This document shows positions 1 to 5,268 of a stretch of 5,268 bases of DNA, one piece after another; the stretch's first letter is position 1, and the number at the start of each line of letters is the position of its first letter. A model generated the notes under the pieces. The model was not told the DNA's origin. It ran no database searches and was given only the letters and a program-made list of their open reading frames with translations. A program made the translations under genes and the position numbers. Source of the stretch: Oscillospiraceae bacterium (GTDB lineage Bacteria > Bacillota > Clostridia > Oscillospirales > Oscillospiraceae); the NCBI GenBank assembly GCA_024404735.1, contig JAKSPP010000099.1:1-5268 (forward strand), given 5' to 3'.

Positions 1-4
1 CGTC

Positions 5-55
5 AAAAAAAGGGAGTCCTGCAAAATTTCTCATTTTGCAACACTCCCTTTTTTT
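5..55 (-). terminator. Rho-independent terminator of the MFS gene, probably bidirectional
   Basis: A 13-bp outer stem (5-17 with 43-55, seven A then GGGAGT on the left arm and ACTCCC then seven T on the right) encloses a small internal loop and a second perfect 8-bp stem (TGCAAAAT 20-27 with ATTTTGCA 33-40) capped by a 5-base loop. Read on the minus strand it starts 8 bases after the stop of the MFS gene and ends in a run of seven U, the normal form of an intrinsic terminator. The A-run and T-run are symmetrical, so it should also stop plus-strand transcription entering from the left. That suggests, but does not show, a converging gene outside the window. Confidence 0.93.
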
Positions 56-62
56 ATCGGTA

Positions 63-1256
63 TCAGTAAAGATTTTTCTTAAGCTTTGGCCAGATTGCAA
101 CGAAAACGAGAAGGGCAAGAACGGTTGAGCCAACGCCGCACAGGAGATACATATAGGAATAGCCCAGAGCTTTGTAAACCATACTTCCTATAAGGGGACC
201 TGCAAAGTAGCCAAGGTCGATTCCGAAATAGGTTGTGTTGGATGCAACGCCTCGTCTCTCGGCCGGTACGGAGCGTACGCAGATTGTCTGAATTGCGGGG
301 TTTGCAGAGCCGAAGCCCAGAGCATAGAGGACGGCGCCTCCCAGCATTACGGGAAGGGACCTTCCGAAGCATACAACAACAAAGGCGCCAACGAAAATTA
401 CAAGGCCGGGAATAAGAACCTTGTTGGGGCCAACGGCATCGGAGATTCTTCCGAAAATGGGACGGGCACCCAGAAGGAAGATTGCGTATACCGTAAAGAA
501 CAGGGCTATATTCTGGATTCCCAGAGTTTCGGCATAGGGAACCATATAGGATGTAAAGAGTATGGAGCCCATGGATACAAGGCACATAATTACTGCGGGG
601 AAAATTGTGGGTGCGGAAATGATGTTCTTGTACCAGACCTCGGTCTTTCCCTTTTCGGGCTTGGGAGGACGGGGCATAAGGGCGATGGGAACAAGGGCAA
701 TAAGCATGGTAATTGCGGCAACGCCGAAAACGGCCTTATAGCCCATTCCGTCACCCCAGGTAGTATTTCCGAAATCACGGATGGCAATTCCGACGCCGGG
801 GCCTATTGCCGTTGTGAGGGCCGAGCCCATTCCGAAAACACCGAGACCGCTGCCCAGCTTTTCACGGGGAAGGCTGTCGCTGGCAAGGGTGAGGTTAAGG
901 GAGCCTACAAAGGCAAACTGAACGCCGTGGAGGAAGCGGGATACTATGAACATGGGGATATTTCCCGAAAGAACATAGGCTATGTTTGTTATGACGCCCA
1001 GGGCATAGGTGAAGAGCATTATGTTCTTCTTGTCCATCGATGTGATAATGGGGCCCGAGAAGGGGCGGACGGCAAATGCAATGCCATAATACATTCCCGT
1101 AATGGTTCCCATTAGAACGGCACCTGCGCCGAGATAAACGGCATATGTGGAAATGAGGGTGTTTACAATGTGCTGTGAAAAGCAAAGACAGCAGTTTGCA
1201 AGAAACGCACAGGTAAAGCCTTTGGTCCATATAGTCAGCTTTTTCTTTTCGTCCAT
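63..1256 (-). CDS. MFS transporter, 12-TM, DHA1-like putative exporter
   Basis: A 397-residue inner-membrane secondary transporter, the usual length for a 12-TM major facilitator protein. Hydrophobic segments fall at about 12-34, 45-66, 78-97, 101-122, 136-158, 173-194, then after a charged cytoplasmic loop (195-212, PRPPKPEKGK) at 217-240, 249-268, 279-297, 301-322, 341-362 and 368-389. A motif-A-like loop follows TM8 (G269-R270, D273, G276, K279); the copy after TM2 is weaker (RPFSG 64-68, D75, K76-K77). TM4 has R107/G111 of motif B. TM5 carries G144...G152-P153-G154-V-G156, like the antiporter motif C, and TM11 has a similar G345...G349...G353-P354..G357. These point to a proton-coupled efflux protein, but no motif gives the substrate. 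The start is supported by GGAGGA (1261-1266 on the opposite strand) four bases before the ATG. TM1 is unusually cysteine-rich (C16, C22, C23, C25). The gene is single, divergent from the GGDEF gene, and followed by its own terminator. MFS assignment is firm; export direction is inferred. Confidence 0.9.
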   Translation of the reverse strand: MDEKKKLTIWTKGFTCAFLANCCLCFSQHIVNTLISTYAVYLGAGAVLMGTITGMYYGIAFAVRPFSGPIITSMDKKNIMLFTYALGVITNIAYVLSGNIPMFIVSRFLHGVQFAFVGSLNLTLASDSLPREKLGSGLGVFGMGSALTTAIGPGVGIAIRDFGNTTWGDGMGYKAVFGVAAITMLIALVPIALMPRPPKPEKGKTEVWYKNIISAPTIFPAVIMCLVSMGSILFTSYMVPYAETLGIQNIALFFTVYAIFLLGARPIFGRISDAVGPNKVLIPGLVIFVGAFVVVCFGRSLPVMLGGAVLYALGFGSANPAIQTICVRSVPAERRGVASNTTYFGIDLGYFAGPLIGSMVYKALGYSYMYLLCGVGSTVLALLVFVAIWPKLKKNLY

Positions 1257-1269
1257 AAGCTCCTCCGAA

Positions 1270-1286
1270 GCCCGATAGCGGCGGGC
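1270..1286 (-). promoter_or_regulatory. Small leader hairpin just upstream of the MFS ribosome binding site
   Basis: GCCCG (1270-1274) and CGGGC (1282-1286) are complementary around a 7-base loop, in an otherwise AT-rich intergenic region and only three bases upstream of the GGAGGA ribosome binding site of the MFS gene. It has no U-run, so it is not an intrinsic terminator. It could affect mRNA stability or translation initiation. A five-pair stem may also be chance, so this is a weak call. Confidence 0.3.
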
Positions 1287-1313
1287 CCTTCCAAGATAAT
1301 CAAATATATTACT

Positions 1314-1341
1314 ATTTTAATCATAAATCGAAAAATAGCAA
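1314..1341 (-). promoter_or_regulatory. Candidate sigma-A promoter for the MFS gene
   Basis: On the minus strand TTGCTA (complement of 1336-1341) is followed after 16 bases by TAAAAT (complement of 1314-1319): four of six and five of six matches to the -35 and -10 consensus. Transcription would start near 1307 and give a leader of about 50 bases containing the 1270-1286 hairpin. This is judged by eye in AT-rich DNA, where such matches are common. Confidence 0.45.
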
Positions 1342-1388
1342 GGATTATTTTATGTCACAGCCAAAAGTTGATATTTCAATTTTGCCGT

Positions 1389-1430
1389 AAAAACGCAATA
1401 TATGACAAATATGGATAAATTTGCGTTTTT
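1389..1430. repeat. Perfect 10-bp inverted repeat in the divergent control region
   Basis: AAAAACGCAA (1389-1398) and TTGCGTTTTT (1421-1430) are perfect reverse complements separated by 22 AT-rich bases. The centre-to-centre distance is 32 bp, about three helical turns, so a dimeric regulator could contact both arms on one DNA face. The right arm abuts the candidate extended -10 of the GGDEF gene. As RNA the arms could also form a stem ending in five U, but the 22-base loop and the T-run lying within the stem make an intrinsic terminator unlikely. No regulator gene is seen in the window. Confidence 0.55.
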
Positions 1431-1438
1431 GGGATAAT
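1430..1438 (+). promoter_or_regulatory. Candidate extended -10 promoter for the GGDEF gene
   Basis: TGGGATAAT matches the extended -10 form TGnTATAAT except for one base. No good -35 lies at the usual spacing (TATGGA at 1410-1415 is poor), which is common for extended -10 promoters. The predicted start near 1445 leaves a leader of about 50 bases before the GAGGTG ribosome binding site (1483-1488) and the ATG at 1494. Its overlap with the right arm of the inverted repeat is what would be expected of an operator. Prediction by eye only. Confidence 0.4.
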
Positions 1439-1493
1439 AATCATTTCAGAATAAACAATGTTTTCATTCTATCATCCCAAGTGAGGTGCAGAT

Positions 1494-2756
1494 ATGACAA
1501 ACTTCAGCATTGCGGAAACTCCCGGTCTGGGCGTTCAGCTTATGTCCTTTATAATCCTTTGCGTTATTCTTATAAGGAATATGGGAACAAAGGATAAATC
1601 CGGCCGTGAGAGCATCGTTAATCTTCTTATTATATCCGGCCTTGTCCGTGCCGTTTCCTTTGCTCTTCTAAACTGCGGCACAGCATATTACGGAAATATG
1701 GGTGCGGGGAGCCTTGCGGAATTTTGCGGCGGCTTCGGGGCAAACTTTCTTTTCTTCGCCGGAAACCTGAGCGAGAGCTTTATAATGTGCTTCACCGTTG
1801 CCTATGTATACAAGAAGGCGGGAGTGCGAAGCGGCATAGGAAGACTTCTTATGATGCTTGTTAACGTCATCATTATTTTCTTCTTAGTTTCCTTTATCGT
1901 CAACTTCTTTAAGCCCATTATAATCAAGCTGGGCCCCGACGGAAGCTTCCGTTATCACAGATATGATGCCGACGGAAACGACCTGGGCGGATATAAGCTT
2001 TACTACCTCTTCCTTCTGAGCAACTGCATTGTTCTTGTTTCAAGCTTTCTCTTCACCTTCATTGAGAGAAAAAATCTTATAAAAAAAGAGATAAACATTC
2101 TCGTAAGCTTTTCCTTCCTTGCCCTTCTGCCCACCTTAAGCACACTCATTTACTCCGGCAGGGAGCTTGAGCCCCGCTTTATCATCACAACGGTTCTTTG
2201 CATTCTGATTGTCTTCTATGACCACGTTGAGGTTGAAAAGGCACTTGAAAGCGGCAAGGCCGCCATTGTAAGGCTTAACGGCGAGAAGGAGCTTGACCCC
2301 CTTACAGGGCTTTATAATTCCGAGGCCTTCAAGGGAAGGGTCTCCGGGAGAATCAGAGCAGACGGCTCGGGCAAGTCCTGCCTTGCGGTTATTGAGCCTG
2401 CCTTCATAACAGAGCTCAACGAAACCTACGGAAGAGGCTTCGGAGATGACGTTATAAAGAAAATGGCGGAGAGAATTTTCTCTACTGCCCGCTACGATGA
2501 TATAACGGGAAGAATCGGCACAAATCAGCTTGCGGTTTTCTTCTCCTGTGAGGAGAGCTACTTCGGAGAGCTGTCTGCAAGGCTTCACAGTGCCCTTGAA
2601 GTGGAGGTTGACGGCGTTAAGGTCGGCGCATATCTGGGGGCGGCCCGCACAGGCGAGAACGGAGCGGACTATAACTATATTGTGGACGCCGCCGACAAGG
2701 CCCTGAAGACGGCAAAGACCTCCCCCGAGCCCTCCTACAGACTTATAAACAAATAA
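1494..2756 (+). CDS. 7-TM membrane protein with catalytically degenerate GGDEF domain; likely c-di-GMP receptor
   Basis: A 420-residue protein. Seven hydrophobic segments lie at about 13-30, 41-62, 80-106, 117-139, 169-190, 199-221 and 228-242. Positively charged loops (30-40, 107-117, 191-199) put the N-terminus outside and the C-terminal domain in the cytoplasm. The largest outside loop (140-168) contains D158-A-D-G-N-D163. A short linker with helical character (243-266) leads into the GGDEF domain (267 to about 410), recognised by DPLTGLYN (268-275), NETYG (309-313), GDD (317-319), and DKALKTAK (401-408). In active cyclases the signature is GG(D/E)EF; here it is G342-T-N-Q-L346. The first-strand metal-binding pair DxD is E301-P-A303, and the following Lys is T306. 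N309 and D318, which normally contact guanine, are kept, and the inhibitory I-site RxxD is intact as R333-Y-D-D336, six residues before the signature. From known degenerate GGDEF receptors I infer binding of c-di-GMP or GTP without synthesis. GAGGTG five bases before the ATG supports the start. Monocistronic between its own candidate promoter and a terminator. Confidence 0.88.
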   Translation: MTNFSIAETPGLGVQLMSFIILCVILIRNMGTKDKSGRESIVNLLIISGLVRAVSFALLNCGTAYYGNMGAGSLAEFCGGFGANFLFFAGNLSESFIMCFTVAYVYKKAGVRSGIGRLLMMLVNVIIIFFLVSFIVNFFKPIIIKLGPDGSFRYHRYDADGNDLGGYKLYYLFLLSNCIVLVSSFLFTFIERKNLIKKEINILVSFSFLALLPTLSTLIYSGRELEPRFIITTVLCILIVFYDHVEVEKALESGKAAIVRLNGEKELDPLTGLYNSEAFKGRVSGRIRADGSGKSCLAVIEPAFITELNETYGRGFGDDVIKKMAERIFSTARYDDITGRIGTNQLAVFFSCEESYFGELSARLHSALEVEVDGVKVGAYLGAARTGENGADYNYIVDAADKALKTAKTSPEPSYRLINK

Positions 2757-2810
2757 TCGGATTTTTAAGGATAATTCATTTTTCATTCCCACCTACCCCC
2801 ATTTCTTCAG

Positions 2811-2842
2811 CCGCCGCCCCCAATACGGGCGGCGGTATTTTT
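2811..2842 (+). terminator. Rho-independent terminator after the GGDEF gene
   Basis: A perfect 9-bp G+C stem, CCGCCGCCC (2811-2819) with GGGCGGCGG (2827-2835), has a 7-base loop and is followed by TATTTTT (2836-2842). It lies 55 bases past the stop codon. The minus strand lacks a matching U-run, so it is directional. It isolates the GGDEF gene from tex, which therefore needs its own promoter. Confidence 0.93.
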
Positions 2843-2845
2843 GCC

Positions 2846-2874
2846 TTGTATATAACTGTCCCTTATGGTATAGT
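2846..2874 (+). promoter_or_regulatory. Candidate promoter for tex (extended -10)
   Basis: TTGTAT (2846-2851), then 17 bases, then TATAGT (2869-2874), a five-of-six match to TATAAT, with TGG directly in front (2866-2868) giving an extended -10. The -35 is weak (three of six). Transcription would begin near 2881, about 37 bases before the ATG at 2918. It follows immediately on the terminator at 2811-2842, which is the expected place for a new promoter. Confidence 0.55.
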
Positions 2875-2907
2875 ATTGCCTGTGACGAAAACGATTAACT
2901 TAGCATC

Positions 2908-2914
2908 GGAGAAG
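2908..2914 (+). promoter_or_regulatory. Ribosome binding site fixing the tex start at 2918
   Basis: GGAGAAG lies with its GGAG core six bases upstream of the ATG at 2918. The frame is open upstream to a TTG at 2846, but that codon has no Shine-Dalgarno sequence (it follows the terminator U-run directly) and lies inside the candidate promoter. Confidence 0.8.
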
Positions 2915-2917
2915 AAA

Positions 2918-5074
2918 ATGGATAATATAATCAGTGCACTGGCAAGTGAGCTTAATATCAGCGAGGCCTATGTGCAGAATGTAATAAACCTTATAGACGA
3001 GGGAAACACCATCCCCTTCATCGCCCGCTACCGCAAGGAAATGCACGGAAGTCAGGACGACACGACCCTTCGTACTCTGGAGGAGCGCCTTAATTATTTA
3101 AGAGGCCTTAACGAGCGCAAGGACGAGGTTAAAAGAGCAATTGAGGAGCAGGGAAAGCTGACCGAGGAGCTTTCAAAGGCCATCGATGAGGCGGAAACCT
3201 TAGCCAGAGTCGAGGACCTCTACAGACCCTACAAGCAGAAGAGAAGAACAAGAGCCTCCATTGCAAAGGAAAAGGGACTCGAGCCCCTTGCGGAGCTTCT
3301 CTTTGCACAGGACTCCCGTCTTCCGGAGCTTACTGTCCTTGCAGAGAAATATGTTGATGAGGAAAAGGGCGTTGCCACAGCCGAGGAGGCTCTGGCAGGC
3401 GCTGCGGATATCATAGCGGAGAACATTTCGGACTCAGCCAATATAAGGGAAAGACTCCGCTCCGCCGTTTTAAGAAACGGAATTATAAGAACGGAAAAGG
3501 CAAAGGACGGGGACAGCGTTTACGGAAACTATTACGAATACTCCGAGCCCGTAAGAAAAATCCAGAATCACAGGGTTCTTGCAATTAACCGTGGCGAGAA
3601 GGAGGGCTTTCTGAAGGTTGATGCCTCTCTGGACAAGGATGAGGCCGTTAATATCATTCACGCCCGCACGGTTAAAAAGGGCTCTGCCTCAACGGACTTT
3701 GTTGCCGCCGCCGGCGAGGATGCATGGGCAAGACTTATCGGGCCCTCCGTTGAGAGAGAAACACGCTCCTCACTTCCCGCCACTGCCAACAAAGGGGCCA
3801 TACACAACTTTGCCCTTAATTTAAGACAGCTTCTTATGCAGCCCCCCGTAAAGGGACACGTAACCATGGGCCTTGACCCCGGCTACAGGATGGGCTGTAA
3901 GATAGCCGTAATTGACAGCAGCGGCAAGGTTCTCGATACCGCCGTTGTATACCCCACCCACGGTGAAAGGCAGAAAAACGAGGCAATAGCAAAGCTTTCC
4001 GCCATGATAAAGAAGCACAAGGTCGAGCATCTTGCCATCGGAAACGGCACCGCCTCAAGAGAAACCGAGCAGATGGCCGTTGAAATGATTAAGGGCATGC
4101 CCGACAGAAAGCTGAGCTATATGATGGTTAACGAGGCAGGAGCCAGTGTTTACTCCGCCTCAAAGCTTGCCGCAGAGGAATTTCCCCAGTATGACGTTAA
4201 CCTCCGCTCTGCCGTATCCATTGCGAGAAGACTGCAGGACCCTCTGGCCGAGCTTGTTAAAATCGAACCCAAGGCCATAGGCGTAGGACAGTATCAGCAC
4301 GATATGCCCCAGAAGCAGCTTGCCGACACCCTTGCAGGCGTTGTGGAGGACTGCGTTAACGCCGTGGGAGTTGACCTCAATACAGCCTCCCCCTCCCTTT
4401 TAAGCTACATTTCCGGTCTCTCCGGTACTCTTTCAAAGAACGTTGTTGCCTACAGAGAGGAAAACGGCGCCTTCACCTCAAGAAAGGAGCTTCTGAAGGT
4501 TCCGAAGCTGGGATCCAAGGCCTTTAAGCAGTGCGCAGGCTTCCTTCGTGTCCCGGAGAGCCGTGAGCCCCTTGACAACACAGGCGTTCATCCCGAGAGC
4601 TACGAGGCGGCCTATACCTTACTTAAGCTTCTCGGCTATGATAAGAAGGACTTAAAGTCCGGGGCTCTTACCGAGCTTCCCCTGAAGCTTAAGCTTTACG
4701 GCGAGGAGAAGGCCGCGGGAGACTGCGGTATAGGTCTTCCCACACTTCAGGATATTGTAAAGGAGCTTCTCAAGCCCGGAAGAGACATAAGAGATGAGCT
4801 CCCCGCCCCTGTTCTTCGCAGCGATGTCCTGGATGCAAAGGACTTAAGGCCCGGAATGATACTGACGGGAACCGTACGCAATGTTATTGACTTCGGTGCC
4901 TTTGTGGACATCGGAGTCCATCAGGACGGCCTTGTTCACATCTCCGAGATTGCCGACAGATTCATAAAGCACCCCTCCGAGGCTCTGAAGGTGGGCGATG
5001 TTGTAAAGGTAATCGTCCTTAAGGTTGACGAAAGCGGAAAGCGCATTTCTCTTTCAATAAAGCAGGCAAAGTAA
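2918..5074 (+). CDS. tex: Tex, transcription accessory protein with S1 RNA-binding domain
   Basis: A 718-residue cytoplasmic nucleic-acid-binding protein of the Tex family (YhgF in E. coli, YdcI in Bacillus, about 720-770 residues), the bacterial relative of the eukaryotic elongation factor Spt6. It associates with RNA and transcription; its exact role differs between reports. Domains in order: helical Tex N-terminal region (about 1-185, with the characteristic TIPFIARYRKE at 31-41); further helical region to about 310; YqgF/RNase H-like fold from about 315 (GLDPGYRMGCKIAV 318-331, with D320) to about 440; the near-invariant DPLAELVKIEPKAIGVGQYQ block (439 onward); helix-hairpin-helix repeats (LNTASPSLLSYISG 487-500, FTSRKELLKVPKLG 519-532); and a C-terminal S1 domain (about 643-714, GTVRNVIDFGAFVDIG 651-666, DGLVHISEIAD 670-680). 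All family regions are present and intact. The ATG at 2918 is chosen over a TTG 72 bases upstream because of its GGAG site and because homologues begin with the short helix seen here. The phosphatase gene follows 17 bases downstream, so the two are probably cotranscribed. Confidence 0.97.
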   Translation: MDNIISALASELNISEAYVQNVINLIDEGNTIPFIARYRKEMHGSQDDTTLRTLEERLNYLRGLNERKDEVKRAIEEQGKLTEELSKAIDEAETLARVEDLYRPYKQKRRTRASIAKEKGLEPLAELLFAQDSRLPELTVLAEKYVDEEKGVATAEEALAGAADIIAENISDSANIRERLRSAVLRNGIIRTEKAKDGDSVYGNYYEYSEPVRKIQNHRVLAINRGEKEGFLKVDASLDKDEAVNIIHARTVKKGSASTDFVAAAGEDAWARLIGPSVERETRSSLPATANKGAIHNFALNLRQLLMQPPVKGHVTMGLDPGYRMGCKIAVIDSSGKVLDTAVVYPTHGERQKNEAIAKLSAMIKKHKVEHLAIGNGTASRETEQMAVEMIKGMPDRKLSYMMVNEAGASVYSASKLAAEEFPQYDVNLRSAVSIARRLQDPLAELVKIEPKAIGVGQYQHDMPQKQLADTLAGVVEDCVNAVGVDLNTASPSLLSYISGLSGTLSKNVVAYREENGAFTSRKELLKVPKLGSKAFKQCAGFLRVPESREPLDNTGVHPESYEAAYTLLKLLGYDKKDLKSGALTELPLKLKLYGEEKAAGDCGIGLPTLQDIVKELLKPGRDIRDELPAPVLRSDVLDAKDLRPGMILTGTVRNVIDFGAFVDIGVHQDGLVHISEIADRFIKHPSEALKVGDVVKVIVLKVDESGKRISLSIKQAK

Positions 5075-5091
5075 GAAGGAGTGGCACGATT

Positions 5092-5268
<177 letters not shown>

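Noticed and set aside
79..585. 168-codon minus-strand frame inside the MFS gene
   Set aside because: It overlaps the MFS gene in another frame, and its Arg/Cys/Ser-rich product is typical of a shadow frame.
1297..1323. Two TAATCA copies 21 bp apart (1297-1302, 1318-1323) and a third at 1438-1443, considered as operator half-sites
   Set aside because: A six-base AT-rich word is expected to recur by chance in such an AT-rich intergenic region, and the flanking bases do not agree.
1431..1478. GGGAT (1431-1435) and ATCCC (1474-1478) as a second inverted repeat or leader stem
   Set aside because: Only five pairs close a loop of nearly 40 bases, which is not stable and not distinctive.
2136..2792. 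218-codon open frame on the minus strand, antisense to the GGDEF gene
   Set aside because: It covers the DPLTGLYN and RxxD coding region of a clearly real gene, its product resembles no family I recognise, and it reads back through the terminator region. It is explained by the biased codon use of the plus-strand gene.
3229..4098. Several minus-strand frames of 60-75 codons opposite tex
   Set aside because: All lie within conserved Tex coding sequence, and their products have no recognisable features.

Overview
The window reads as a chromosomal segment of a gut-type Firmicute, probably of class Clostridia. This is an inference from G+C-moderate genes with strong CTT (Leu), GCC, AAG and GAG codon use, AT-rich intergenic DNA, GGAGG-type ribosome binding sites and the gene families present. 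It ends in a 51-base poly-C run that looks like a contig-end artefact, so the last 80 or so bases should not be trusted.

Layout from left to right: a strong, nearly symmetrical intrinsic terminator (5-55); a 12-TM major facilitator superfamily transporter on the minus strand (63-1256); a 237-bp divergent control region with a candidate promoter for each direction, a leader hairpin and a perfect 10-bp inverted repeat (1389-1398/1421-1430); a plus-strand 7-TM protein with a C-terminal GGDEF domain (1494-2756); a rho-independent terminator (2811-2842); a candidate extended -10 promoter; the transcription accessory protein Tex (2918-5074, start corrected to the internal ATG); and, 17 bases later in the same apparent operon, the first ~31 codons of a histidine-phosphatase family gene (5092 to the window end).

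Tex and the phosphatase are ordinary accessory or housekeeping functions, and the MFS protein looks like a DHA1-type exporter of unknown substrate. The most interesting item is the GGDEF protein. Its signature motif has become G-T-N-Q-L and the metal-binding aspartates of the first strand are E and A, so it should not make c-di-GMP. The allosteric RxxD I-site is intact at exactly the canonical spacing, and the guanine-contacting Asn and Asp positions are kept. It therefore looks like a membrane-anchored c-di-GMP (or GTP) receptor rather than a cyclase. Its partner is not evident in the window. The divergent transporter shares its control region but a functional link is only a guess. I see no CRISPR array, mobile element, tRNA or rRNA here, and no clearly new multi-gene system.
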